Source: Liolophura sinensis (lineage: Eukaryota; Mollusca; Polyplacophora; Chitonida; Chitonidae). Taken from it: DNA of 64,000 nt. The notes under the pieces are model-generated. The model was not told the DNA's origin and made no database searches. It saw nothing but the letters and a program-made list of their open reading frames with translations. Positions 1-15,000 of the stretch are shown one piece after another. Within the stretch, counting starts at the first letter, position 1. Each line of letters opens with the position of its first letter. A program made the translations under genes and the position numbers. Location: the NCBI RefSeq assembly GCF_032854445.1, contig NC_088301.1, positions 25,962,402 to 26,026,401 of the forward strand, given 5' to 3'.

Positions 1-13
1 TTGTTTTTGTTAG

Positions 14-3000
14 GCCACGGTGAAAGAGATATGTGAGCGAGTTGCTGGATTCATTGTGGAAAAAGTTGAAGTACAGATGGAAAACATTGTGAATAAGAAA
101 GTCAGACTGTTTGGTGCAGATAAAGTTTTCAGTGTGAGTAATTTTGTTTGTATCCCATATAAATAGAGAGTGTTTGTATATATCACATGTAGGTACATGT
201 TTTCAGTTCGGTTTTCAATTCTTAACTTGGCATTGGCCATTTTCAACTTACTATATTATTACAAATGCTTTGGCAAAGGCAAGGGATAAATAATTTGGTT
301 TTGTTACCGTGCAATATCTGCGGTTCACTATGCATGAGCTCATATCAAGTGTAAAAGGCAACCAGATCAATGTATAAGTTTTCTTTGTTGGTTTTCATGC
401 AGTAACTTTTTGAAGTGTAATTTGGTTTTGGTAGAAGTTTGTGTGCAGGTTCATTTTTTGGAACGACTAGTCCAGACATTTCAGGAGATATGGATTCTGT
501 ACTCTTTGTTTATGTGTCTTCCCAGGAGACGCGGGCATTGCCTAAGAAGCGGCCAAATTCTGTTGTTTTAGCAGACTATCACATGACAGGAAAGCGACCA
601 CCTGAGAAAGAATCTCCCAAGTTACACCCACCTCCCTACCACGGACCTCTAGACACGACAGTATTTCCACGTGAGATTCACCCTCATATCATCAGTAGTT
701 TCACCTGACCCCATCAGCTAAGACAATGTGTTAAAGTAGTAACTTTCAGTCTGACGTTACAACTTTCCTGTGTTACTTTATTTCACCTAAAGTTTAGCAT
801 ATTTCAATTCAAACATTTGCCTCATTCTGATTAAGTCAATTGCCTTATAGGGATAGTTTTTTGTGCAGTTTGACTAATTTAAAAACCAAAGTGTTGGCAT
901 AAGATGTAGCATTTTTAAGACCTTTAAGAGCATTTTTACATACAAACTTAAGACAGACTTGTAATAACTTGTAATACAGAATAATCTTGGTTGTAGTTGT
1001 ATCTTAGTAGAGGTACATATGCAGTTGAATTAGAAGCTGAGAGGTTTTGAATAATCTTACTCATAAATTCGCATCTTCATTTTATCAAGTTAGACACTTG
1101 CCACATAGATTTAGCTATATTTTTCACTGTAATCCATCAGACACAGGTTATTTAAAATGTGATGTTAAAATAGATCTTGGAGGATCTCACCTCAGGTTGG
1201 CCAACCATGTGTCCTTCAGTCCTTTCAGTACACTGTGCATTTAATCTTGCAGGTTTGAAATTTTATGTTTGCGGAAATCGTGTGCAATCTCGAGGAGGTT
1301 AACTATCTGATTCGATAATAATGACGATGTTTGATCAGGGCAGTAACAGAGTGATATAAATATGTAGTAATATGTGTAGTGTTGGGGCTTGATTTAATGA
1401 CAAGTGAAATTTGTGGATTCATGATTGCTGCACATAAATAAAACTCAACTTATGAGGTTCATGTTATATAGTTTATGTGAATTTGACACACAGATTTAAA
1501 GTGTTCTGTAAAGTTGATTCTGACCAACAAGAGCTGTGTTAATTTTCACTTGAACTGTACTTGATCCGGACAAACTGATGAGCTGTTTTGAGTTTCACTG
1601 GAACCCTGCTTGAATGACCAACAAGGGAGATGTGTTGATTTTCACTTGAACCCTGCTTGACTCTGACCAACAAAAGAGCTGTGTTGATTTTCACTTAACT
1701 CTGCTTGATTCTGACCATGCGTTGTTCACATCTCTGTTCCAGATTTGGGGGACAGGGTATTGCTGGGGCCTCAGGTAAGTTTACACTTTTTACATACTAG
1801 TGGGTATTAATAGCTGTCGACTTTACACTTTGTGTTTCTGTATTGGATGATAAGACAATTTACATTGGATTTCTTTTACTTTGAGATAAAAAATTTATGC
1901 TTAAAGTTACTATATATACATGTAGTTGACTTGTGGTTCTGTAATGGATCATCCTACTGACTGTGTTGTACAGTCTGTATGTACATATATCTATTATGGA
2001 GCAATTTACAACGTAAGAATGTTTTGACATGGACGTGACATTCAACTTTTTTGTAAAAATATATATATTTATATTTATTGTAATTAGGAATTCTTTCTGA
2101 GGCGAGTAATACATCTTGCTCATTTGTTTAAACAACCAAATTTCCATATCAGTATTATTATGCCATTGTAATTTTTATCTACCTGTAATGCCGTGTTTTT
2201 ACCCTTTTTTTTTTTTTGGTAGACTGTAGCAAAGGTAGTGGCATTGCCTCAGCCTTTCTTAGCCCTTGTCCAAATGGATACTGTTCCAGGTAAAGTAGTT
2301 ATGATTTTTCATCTTTTGTGAACCTCATCTGTTATCATAACGTGAATTAATGTCAGACTCGCCTATAAATTATTTGTGTTTCATTGAAAATTGTCTTAAA
2401 ATCATTGTAGTCTAAGTAGTTGCTTAGAAGGATAATTTTTGCTTTACTGACTGCTGTTAACATAACATTTATAAAAATCAGCTTTTAATTCCACCATTAT
2501 GTATTTAAGTTTCATCAAATCGGATAATTGATTTAAGTAAAATGCTGCTTAAAAATTTGTTTCACTGCTGCGATGGTGTCAGGATGAAATTAAAAACTAT
2601 ACTTTGGCTTTAACTATGGGCTGTTCGTGACTCTTTTATTTATTTTCAGTGACTTAAATGTTAAACTTTTTGAAATCTTTATCAGTGTACACGTACACTC
2701 CATTATTAATGTACAAAATTTCTAGATGTGGTTAATTTGTAATCCAATTTTATCTCTTAACCTTTTTTTTTATTCGAGGCACAGAATCAAGTTTCTTCAA
2801 ACTTGGATGAAAAACAACTAAGACAATTATCCTTGGCTGCTCTGTTTCGATGTTAAGAATGCGTCCAACATTAGGGTTTTTATGAAAATGTTTCAATTTC
2901 AGATGTGAATGGAGCAATGGTGACCTGTGTGAAGAAGGCTGACTTCCACTACACCTATGTGGACATGACTCACTTCCAGTGGCGCTTCACCACTGGCATC

Positions 3001-6000
3001 TGGAAACCCAAGGGTACTATTGGAGACCGGTAAGTTTATCATGTTCGCAAAACAAACTTTTATCCCAAAGGGTGTGGACATGACTCACTTCCAGTGATGC
3101 TTCACCACTGGCTTCTGGAAACCTAAGGGAACTATTGAGACTGGTATTAAAGTTTATCATGTCTACACAGCAAGCTGTTACCTGTGGACATGACTCACTT
3201 TCAGTGGGACCTAACCACTGGTATCTCCAAACTCAAAGCCACTATTGGAGACAGGTAAGGTTATTATGTTCACACTGCAAAACTGTTAACACAATATGTG
3301 GACATGACTTGTTTCCAGTAGTGTTTTGTAATGGCCATGTGGGAAGTAGGACACTGTTGGATAATCCCTGAGATAGTTCAGTACCTGTGCCATAAGGTCA
3401 CAGCTTTGTTCTTGGGCTTGTTAAGCAAAAAATTTAACATATGTATAAAGTGTACCTCCTGGTTATGATTTAGAGTACACAGTTTTAATTAACAACTTTA
3501 GTGATGCCACTGATTTCAGTGAAGCACATATTTATTACCTGTCAGTGCTGTTTCATTTACAGTCAGGAAATATAGGCAGGCACACAGGTATACAGTGGTG
3601 CAATATTTTTATTGCTGTTTTAAAATATGAAAATAATGGTAAAAAAATAAAAAAAAAAATTATAAAATAATGGTACACTTATTATTGCACAACAGTAGCT
3701 GGGCAGCTGTAGTGACATGATAAAAGCTATACATTTGCTGTGGCATGATAAAACGAATACATTTGCTGTGGCATGATATAAGCTATACATTTGCTGTGGC
3801 ATGATAAAAGCTGTACATTTGTGTGGCATGATAAAACGAATACAGTTGCTGAAAGACATACCATGTGAATATAAAAGCCTATATTGTTTTTAGCATGGCA
3901 GAATAGCGATTGGGTTCATTATTATATTCTATTCCTACCAATACATAGTGGATCAGAGAATCTGTGTAAACATTAATGTCAATATAGTAATCCTTTCTAT
4001 GGCAGAATAACAATTCAGAGACTGGGCACTCGCTGGCAAGAGTTGGAGGAAGCAGGCTGTTTACCATACGAGAGTGAAGTGTTCAGTCGACCTAACTCTC
4101 CAGTGTCACCGAGGCATGAACTGGGTATGATCAAGAAGAGGACACCTAACCAGGAAACAGGCACTACAATGAAGGTTAGCCTTTTTATAAATGAATGGCT
4201 CAGGCACATGATGTGCAGGTTCAAAACTGGTCTTGGACAGGGTATGTGTAGATTCCCCCTCCTTCATTTATTTATTTATTTTTTTTGATTTGATTTGTAC
4301 TCTAGAATTTGTACTTTAGAGTATTTCACTTATACGACGGTGGCATCATTATGGTGAGAAGCCAGCATGAGCGGGACTTGAACTTCCACCGACGTGTATC
4401 AGTGCGTGCTAACCTCAACCCTCCACCCACCATGTCATTACATGCTACCCCCCAATCTGATTTACTCAAATTTGTGAAAGTGGGTACAGTTCTTGAAGGT
4501 GAACTGCAAATGTTTTTTACCTTTTTTAAAATACATAGTGATGATTATTTGGAAAGAATTGTGCATACATGCATACAATATGTAGCTGAGCATGTTGGCC
4601 AAAAATAAAATGCACACATGTTGACTGTCTCCAGTTTAATCAAAAGGCCATGGCTTGAAAATGGCCATGGTTTATGCATGTGACACTCAACAGCGTCACA
4701 AAAACTGTTGATATGAATGACGGGGATCAGAGATGATGTTGCAACGTTCTAAAAACACAAAAAAGAAAAAACGTTTAAGAGACCTGAGCGATGGATATTT
4801 TCCGCTGTCTGGGACAGTTATCATGATTTATATTAAAAATGCATAATAAATCATTGGCAAGAACAATGCTTCTGATAAACTTTAAAGAGGAAGCCCTTGT
4901 TGACAACAATTTTTGCAAAAATAGAAAGCAGATATCACCTTTAAATACCAGGGTAAATCATGTCACAGTGAATAACACAGTCATTGTCTCTTCCAGCATA
5001 CATATGCGGTGAGGCCACGGCCAATGTCTGCTGTGCTGAAAGAGAAGCTGAAATTGAACCTCAACATTGACCAGTCCAAGCGGCCAAAGTCTGCTATGGT
5101 GAAAAGAAGCAGGCCTGAATCACCTGACCAATCCGATGATGACCAGGAGCACTTCCTGGATACCCTGATAGAGAAAAGCCGTTTAACTGAAGAGTCGGAT
5201 GGTCAGATTGATGTGCCACAGGTGAATAGACTGATTGTATATCAACTGTGAGGCCCAGTGCGCCATTTCTGCTATGTGTGATACCTTGGGAAATTTCACA
5301 AGCGAAAGGAGTAATATAATTCTGATAAATTTGATAGTAAGGCCACACCAATTGTAATTGTTTTACAGGCAGAATAAATCTTGTTTCAATGTTGGAGGAA
5401 GGAATAAAGGCAAAACTTGAAATTATCTAATTTGTGGAAAATGTAGCCTATCTTTTCAATTTTTTCTGTTGAATACATTTACATGATTGGAAAGCTGTGA
5501 AAAACATGAAAACATCAAGATGTGACAAAATAATAAGATGGATTTTAGTTTTATTATATTTATTTTTTGGGGTATTTTTGGATTTTCTAATGTTGGCTCA
5601 GCCTTTAAACACAAAGTAAAGTTATGCCCCTTGGCATGTTCAGTCAACAAATCAGCTTTTTCTCATTGTCTGAGGTCTGCCTGTCACATCACTCTTGCTC
5701 TTCTAGCTTGACTGATACAAAATTTATTTATTTATTATTTTTCTCTTTGTCTGTGGGTTAGCCATTACCTGTCAAATTGTTTTTCAGGTTAAAATAAGTC
5801 CTTCAGCTGATGTCACTCTGGATACAATAGAAGATGCTTCATGCCAGGTGATTATGAATACTGTATTGAAATATACTTGTATATCTATAACGGTGCGTGT
5901 TTCCTTCTGTAGATTTAGACGAAGGACAGAGGGTAGTCACTGTCTTTGAAACACCCTATTTTGATAGCATAGCATTTCAGTGAGGCAGCACAATAACAGC

Positions 6001-9000
6001 GCTGGTATTGAGACAAGCCTGCTAGAAGTCATCAAGATGTGACTGAATTAAGTAATGTTGGAATGAAGTGAAACCCAAACAAACATACATAACCCGTCTG
6101 TAAAGAACAAATGCTCCTTTGATTAGATATCACCCAAAACTGTTAAACCTACCTGATTCTGAGAGCACTATTGATGTAAAAAAAAATTGTTTGGATTTTT
6201 CACCAGAGTAATGGAAGTTACAGCAAAAGTGATATTTTATGAACCTTAATTTATTTCCCTCTATAGATACATTTTTTTAGGGCAGATATTTGGATGTTGA
6301 TAACAAAAAGATAGGAAAGTGATTGTCATAGCTAGGCTTTAATCAAAGGTTTTTGCGTCTTGAGTCTTGAAAAATTGTTGGAGCTGTCATTGCGGGAGTG
6401 GGCTTGAACCCTATACAGTACAACTCAGGCTAAAAGTGAAAATCAGTAGGAAATTAGCGTGATCCTAGAGGTCTTGTGGAGAGTTTGTAGAGGACTTGTA
6501 GACAGACAGTCACCTGCAGAGTCATTGATCCGTCCACACACGTGGCTGAGAATGGGAAGACCTATGGGCTGGCTGTGGGAAGCTGACGACGGAAAATGTA
6601 GTCCTTTGTTAGAATGATTTAAAAGATTTTTGAAAGATGATACATGAAACTGAAGTAAAGTATCTGATATGTGTGTGTTTTGATCGCAAAGTGGCAGTCT
6701 TCTTTTAAGAAGTGATTTACAAGTGAGCCCACGCAAAAGTTGAAATGGAGCGCCATGACAGCTAAAACTAGCTCAGCCGTCATCTCCCATTACAAGGTAA
6801 AAGATGGACAAATAACTTTCGTTTCTTCTGAAGAAGGTTTTCCTTGTGGCAGTGAAAAATTATCTGCCACTCAGTGATTTAGAACACCGAATTGACACTT
6901 TGACACAGATACGTCGTGCAACAACAACAACCCTGTATTACAAGATGAATTGCATGTAAAGAAGTGGTAAAAAATCAAAACATGATACAGGACAAGTTAA
7001 CTTTTGTCTGTATGACTGTTGAGAATTTGTAGTTTGTACGAAACCATGTAGGAAAGTCACCCAAATAGCAAACGCATAAAGGAAAAAAAAATCATTTGTT
7101 CGAACCAGTGAACTTTACTGGAATTTTTGGCCTACCAGGCACGGTGTACCTTAAATATTTTCTTTTCTGACTTTCTGTTACTGCAAAATGCCTGCATGGA
7201 ATTCATTCTGCTCTGTTACTTTATGCTTAATGATACATGGTTTGCACCAACACCCAGATGAATTCAGGTTTCAAATTTTATTTGTGAATTTGAATAAACA
7301 TTGAGGCAAAATGTATGTGAATAGCTTATACGTGCATAAATAAATATGATAATGATTTTTTTTTTGTCAGTTGAAGAGTAATGTTCTGGTGTTAACTATA
7401 CTTGTGTGAAAGAATATCATGGGTCTTTAATAAGCAGCAACAGCAAATCGGATTATTGTAGGCTTAATTTGGTATTAATATATAGACATCTGTCTTCATC
7501 CCAGGCTATGGATCGCGTATAGGCACGGCCACTTGAGACTGTTGTCTGCCTGCATTGGGGCGATGTCCTGGGCGAGAAGTGCGCGCTATTGCACGTGCTT
7601 TATTCACAAAAAAAAAGCCATGTTGGTTTCTAAAAAAAGCCATGTTGGTTTACTATAAATATCTGTTGCATTGTTATATATGGCATTCTATAAATGTATA
7701 TCAAAATTAGCATGCCGATCATTGACATCAGTCGATGATTTGATCGCATATTTACTACCTGTAATCAAATTGATTTTGTTGTGCAGAGGTAGGTCACACA
7801 TTGCAAGATAAACTTGTTCACATAGCTGAATACACAGGGACTGTACCTTTGCTTGCAAACATGAATATGTCTGTAGACGAAACTATATTCACACCTTCCG
7901 AGGATAATCCCTTAGCAGGCCTCCGACACAGCCCATTAGAGGGTTTGAGAGTCTTCAGAGTTTTCTCCAGGTTTTCATGAAACTTTAATGACGGATGGAT
8001 GGTCACACAAGTGTTGTTGACCTCTTAGCACCCATAGACCTGCTAGCCACTATATACCCTAAATCCTTGACCTTGTGCATAGGAAAGAGCAGCTTTCAGT
8101 GCAATTTATGCATGTTTATAATTTAATCCTGGAGACAAATGTGAATTGGATGGATTGGAGGGTCAGTTTAAGGCTACACAAAAGTAAGACAATACACTAA
8201 ATCATCCATTGTTTCTTTGAAATTCTCCACTTGATTTCTGTGACAAATCACAGAGTTGATATTTGTATGGGTTAACAATCTTGGTGAACAAACAAGGCTG
8301 TAAACCCGGCAGCATCAATATAGCTGTCAGATAGACTAGACCGAAGGACCGGTAGTCAGATACCAGCAGGGAGAGGTATCTTAGCGACAGTGCCTGTTGA
8401 CACAGTCTAGCATTAACATTTGCTGTCTCACATTCCCTGTCTGTGTCAGTAGATTTAAGGGTTTGTTCCAGTTCTCTATGGGAGGTCAGTGAACTTTCAG
8501 TTTTTGCAAAAATTGTTTTCAGTATACCTCTGTTAAATTTTCTTTCACAATCATTAGAATAAATATTTTTAATATTAGTAAAAAAAAAAATGTAACAAAA
8601 CTTATGTCTTTGGTTTTAGAATATTGTGACATCATAGTGGTCACCATTATTCATGTGAAAAAAAAAGGTAAACAGTTTTTGTGACATTGTTAATGATCAG
8701 ATGAATGAACGAGGGCCTCTTTACCGTCGCAACTTTCTCAAATCCAAGAGAAGCACGCCTTGGCGTTTTGAACAAATTTCTAGCCATACACAGTAAGGCT
8801 GCAAATTGCATACAGGCATATAGAAAATAGAAATATGTATAACAACATCAAATTTATTCAGGTCCGAAACCTTTGCAGATAGTTTACCTTTAAACAGCTA
8901 CTTCATTTCCAAGAGAAACTAGATGTGAGTTTTTTAAATCATGTGAAAGTAGCGATATAGAACAGAATTGACTCCTTGAGTCACAAACATTTATGCTGTA

Positions 9001-12000
9001 AACGCACCAAATATTGTTTTATTTAATTTGCCTCTATTAAAATCTATTTGCGTTTAGTAGGGATAGATTTTCTGTTCACATACCGCTTTGCAGTAAGCAT
9101 TGATGTGGATTGATGTGGACACACTGGATTCAGTTCAGTGCAGTTCCAATGGTACATTCAGTTCCAATGGTACATTCAGTTCCAATGGTACATTCAGTTC
9201 CAATGGTACATTCAGTTTCAGTGGTAGGAATTACTCCCTAGCGTCACAGTACCTCATACTTCTGCTATAGCTCGAGAAATAATTGTCTTGCACTCATGTG
9301 CAATCATAATTGACTTAAATTTAGTGAGATGCAACTGTATTCCAGTTGACACACTGCATAACCAAACCAAACTGAATCGGATCAAACATAGGATTGTGGA
9401 TTGAAATCATTGCATATGCATTGAAGCAGATTTACAACTGAATCTGACTACGTAACTCATCAAGAACTCATCACCGATATGAAAACAAAGCTGTGATTGC
9501 TTTTGCACAAATACCTTAACATGGTGTTCTCTCCTGAAGAGTTTTAAAGTTGATAACCACTGTTAAGTGAGTATAACTGAAGTAGTTTCAAACTTAATTT
9601 CGGAACTGAAGTAGATGTTAATTTTACTCCTGTCAGTGATAGAATAAGACCTGAGCCAAATTTATGACCATTGGCAGAATATTTTCATAAAGTTATCATA
9701 AGTTATCGTAAGTTATCATAAAGTTATCATAAGTTATCGTAAGTTATCATAAAGTTATCGCAAGAGATATAAAATATGCCTATATTTTTTGTTTGTGTCA
9801 TATCATTTTTTATTTCCCATAAAACATAATCTTTGTTTTGTAGAACCTGTTCAGGTATATAACTTCATGCCATATTCAAGAAACAATGTGTCAAAATATT
9901 TAAAACCAAGGTTTTTACTATACTTTTCTGTTCAAAACAGAATATTCTAGATTTAAATCAACATTTATCAACTACATGTGATTAACATATGTGCAGACTA
10001 TGACAGACGTCAAAAAGTTTGTGTGATAACTTTACAAAATCCAAGGTTTGAATTTCATAAAACAAACAAGGTAGGTAGATTGATTTTTTGAATTCTTTAT
10101 ATTGTTTTGTATTGTATTATTATATGTGATTTGGTGGGGTACATGTTTCAGAGAAGTTAACATTATCAAATGTATATACATGTAACAGGAGTAGACATGA
10201 GAATATTTGCTAAAAAAAAACCCGGGACAGAGATCTCTCAAACTGACTCTGTAACTACGCATGTCATAAAAGCTTATTCGCTGTTTACCAGCTATTGTTA
10301 GTCTGAAAGCTGTAAGCAGATCATGTTTCCTGTAAGCTTGAATTACTCTTTACTCCATGACGCTTTCACAGCTGACTTTATATTTCATTGAATTTTTTGC
10401 AACAAGTTGTTCCCAAAGTTGTCTTTGCACCAGGGTTTCATAGTTCCTAACAAGTTTAATTGACAAGGATTTCTCCCTAAGTAAGTATGACGAGAATGTT
10501 CAAATTGAAATAATCCCCTTTTTAATCAGGAATTCGGTGACCTCCTCTGATTTGTCATAATCCAGTGGCAACCGACCATCCTCGTTCCGCATTCGTAAAT
10601 TCCCTCCGTTCTGTACCAGGAATGCCACGGACTGAGATGCACCTTGCTCTGCTGCAATGTGCAACGGTGTTTGCAGTTTGTTGTCTTGGCTGTTGACTGC
10701 TGCACCGTTGTTGAGGAGAAGCTTCATGCAATCTACTCTGCCAATTTTAGTGGCGAAATGAAGCGGCGTGAAGCCATGAAGTTCCTTAAGGTTGATGTTA
10801 GCACCAGCCTGCAGTAAGAACATGGTGATGTGGAAGTGGCCGGCCTCCACGGCACAGTGTAACGCTGTCCTGTTTCCTGCAGAGAGCATGTTGATGTTGG
10901 CACGGTTGCGTATCAGCAGAATGGCTGCTTCTGCAGACCCTGTACTTGCTGCGAGATGCAAAGGTGATTTGCGAAAATGTGTGGTCAGGTTGACATCAGC
11001 ACCGTTTTCCAAAAGCAGTTTAGTAATTTTCTCGTTTTTGTTCAAGCATGCTATATGGAGGGGTGTCCTGCCCATCATCTTTTCCCGGGAGTTGATGTTG
11101 GCAATGCTTCTGCGCAGAATGAGCTGGGTGAGCTCAAAGTGGTTGCCCTGGACAGCCAAGTGCAGAGGTGTCATGTGTGCATTGTCACGGATTGTCACAT
11201 CGGCACCATGCACTATCAAAAACCTGGCCAAATCTGTGTTTTCGTACAGCAGGGCCAGATGCAGTGCGGTCTTCCGAGATTCATTACAGATGTTCAAATT
11301 AGCACCCGTTTCCACCAGAAGTTTGGCAGTATTGGAGTTCTTCTTGACCATGGCCAGATGAAGCGGCGTGCGGCCGTGTTTATCAACCGTGTTCATCATA
11401 GCACCTTTCTCCAGCAGCAGGTTGACGGCCCATATCCTGTCGCCTAGAACCAGCTTGTGGAGCAGAGTCTGCCCGGACTTCTTGGAGATCACCTCATTTA
11501 TGTCCGCCCCGCTGTCAATGAGGAGTTTTGCCCCGCGGAGGTTCTTGTGGAGCAACGCAAGCCTTAGGGGAGTTTCTCCATCATTGTTCCTGGCATTCAC
11601 GTCCACTCCCGACTTGAGCAAGACTTCCAAAACCTCTGGTTTGTGCCTCTCTGCCAACAGGTGGAGTGGTGTTGAGCCGTCGGGTGTTATCGTCGTGCAC
11701 AGCTCTCGCATTTCCGGGACGTCTTGTCTCAGAACCTGGGCAACCTCTTCCTCATCGGCCATGCACACGACCTTCGCCAACTCCCTGGCTCGGAATTCTG
11801 CCTTCAACTCTGAATCCATGCAGCTAGTAACCACAACACATATCACTCTTGCTTGACTGCGTGAATTATTTCATGCCCATTATCATTACCCTCAGACAGT
11901 TGTCATCCGGATGCCAGTAGCATCATCATTATGATAAGGATGCCAGGATTTGAAGTACCAGTATCAGAAGTTCTTCACACCTGCCTATTTAATCTACTGA

Positions 12001-15000
12001 TACATTTCCTCAACATCAGTCAGGTGGTAAACTGACTATAGCTGTGGTGTATCAGCCTATTAAAGCGTCTCCCTCTCCCCTGGTTGTTTAATACTTTGTC
12101 TCCCTCGAAACTCTCATCCCGGCCCCAGGTGAAGTGCCCTTTAGCTGACAAGGTGGGACATGGTAGGTCTCCTTATAGACAGCAGGAAACTGTAACAAGA
12201 GAGATTAGATTTGGTATAGATTAGGCACTTGGGGACTGTATACCAGCCCAGTGACCTTCTCTAGTGCTGTGGAATGCTGTAGTGGTTTTTGATAGGCTGA
12301 TAGGCTGTCACTCGTGTAGCTGTCATATGACGTTCACATGTAAATGTATTTAGCTATACATTACATTGTACAAGTGCATAATGATTGGATTTTTATTTAA
12401 TGTGAAAAAATAAAGTACTGTAAGCAGGGTTGTCAAGGTCACGAAAAGAACTGGAATAGTAACAAATAATTGTCAGTTATAAATTATCATAATGAATAAT
12501 TAAAGTAATGAATAGTACGTTTTGAGAAAGTCTGTCCTGAATAGCCGGAATTTTCTCTGAACGTCAACATGTGCACGTGTGTATGTAGTAATAGTAATTG
12601 TATTGTCCTATGTATTACAATATATAATATTAGTAATAGTAATTAGTAATAGTAATTGTAATGTAGCATGAATAGTCATCGGTGGATTTTTGTTTCATTA
12701 TTAATGCTCCTTTCTGATGATGAAACATCTGATGTTACACTGTTCAATTGTGCACTCACTGTTGATCTTCATAATTTGTCATTTCGTATGAACCTGTAAC
12801 TAGAATGGCACACATAAAGTACTCTGAGGTCTGCTCAGAGGCCAAGTGTCTTAGGAATCTCTGTTTACTTTAACGTGCTGATAGTAAATATGACAGGTGT
12901 ACTGTCATATCAGGTATGTACCTTTTAAACAGGGCCTTACTTGTTATTGATTGGCTTTTCACCTGTGACAAAATTGATCAGAGGTTCAGTGATTTTGAAC
13001 AGTGAGCTATTTAACCCTGTACACGTACAGTGTGTCAGGGTGGGTACCTCTGACAACACAGCCTTGGTTTTTGTCAATAGCACGGCCATAATTCATATTG
13101 GTGGGTCTCGAGTGTCCGGGAAGGGAATTGAGTGGTATTTAGGTCTTAATGGTCATTGACGTCAGCTATTATAAATATTAATTCTTCAAGCATCCATGAT
13201 AGGAAGGAATACTCCCATCATTGGTGGAAAGATTGTGTGTGGGGAAAAAAAAATTATTTTAACGTGTTAAATCGTACATTATATATTTTCATGTATAAAT
13301 TTATGTGTACATGATCAAAAAAAAATTTAAACAGTGTAAAGTAAAATATAAAATAAAGAATGTTTATGCCCCTTCACTTGACTGAACCACTTCAATACAC
13401 AGACAACATGCTTTTTAAAAACTACAGACAGATCCCAAAGATTGGATCCCACCCACTATTGCACCGACACACCTGATTGTTCAAATTCCGGCAACCGCTT
13501 GGTAAAAGCGGCTACAATTGGACAAAAGGGCCTGTCATTAAGTTGACGGCCATTTCGAATAGACAGATTTGTCGATATTGCAGTAGGTAGAAAAGGGAAG
13601 CCCATTATAATGACTGAAATCATCATGCAAGGCGTAGATTTAGTACTGCTTGATTTTAAATTTTCATAAAATTTGTTATTTTCATTTTCTGTGTATGTAT
13701 CTTTTAAATTTTACCTGGAAGTAAAAAGTTTGACATCACCCTTATTCCTCAACATTTTTGAATATGAAAGAATAACTCTCAGTTGTGCAATTTATTCACG
13801 TTAATAATTTAATTTTGGAGACAAAACTACATTGATTGGATCGTCAAATTTCGGAGCTTCACAAAAAGCATAATTTTATCAGTCTACACAGAATAATGCC
13901 TTTAGAATATCCAAGGGTTGATCACAGTATACTCACGGCATAGCTCTAGTCTCACTCATGTCCAAACAGATAAACAAGCATATAAGAAAAAGTCGTAACA
14001 TTGTGGAGCTCTGAAATTAGCTTCAGGCTTCTTACATGTGTCTAGTTTTTGCACAGTTTTACTGATGTGTTGGTATACTCATTAGGTTTGAAATGAGTTT
14101 TTATGAGAAGTGTGCTGTGCACAAAATAGGACTGGGAGCAGGAAGTATGTCTGGACAGCTTGATCCTGGTGTGATGTGGGTAAAATGGTAACCATGGCGC
14201 CATTGTGATGTCATAATTACTTCATTGATGACATCACCAACCAGTTATGTCACAATAGCATTGGAATCATTGTGACACTATGCTGTTGTGAACCTGAAGT
14301 CACAATTAGAAGAGGCTAGGAAGGTGAAAGATATTTTACATGAAAACTATTGTGACATTCAGATGGACGACGTCACAATGAATGAATGGATGACTGAGTG
14401 AATTGATGTCACAGTGAAAAGGGACAAGCATCCATCATGACAAGAAACTGTCTCTAAATAGTATTGCTGCAGTGGCTTGAAAATAAAAATGATTGTTTCC
14501 ATTCATATGCATGTAAAGGAAAGAAAATGATGTAAACTTCTGAAAGAAAGAAATCTCTTTTTCACCCTTCACTCTTATTACCTTCATGAAAAAGCTATCT
14601 GGTGAGAATTCTGACAGGACTACATGTAAGGTAATTCTTCAATCTTTTCAACCGCCCCTGCAGCCAGTATTTTAGAGAGTGTAGAGAATTAATTTACATA
14701 GTTTTACTTTCATTTTTAGTGACCCAAACAAATTATTTTTATTGCCTTTTTCATAATAAATGTAATCATAAACTCCAAAGAAACAAGTGCTTTAGTGGTG
14801 GAATGATTGAAGATTTAAAATACGTCCTCAAAATATGTCTGGCCTACATCTCTTCAACATGTGGATATCAACAATGACTGCACTCTACAAACATTTAGTC
14901 ACCATCATTTATGAAGAATTTTTACCACATGCTCATAGAATGTTAAATTTTGTGTATTATCCAACAGACAATCATGCCAAGAGTTTCATGCAATTTCATG

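Noticed and set aside
10792-11856. Three plus-strand open frames of 156-189 codons
   Set aside because: They lie wholly opposite the ankyrin gene and have no domain or splice context; they are antisense shadows.
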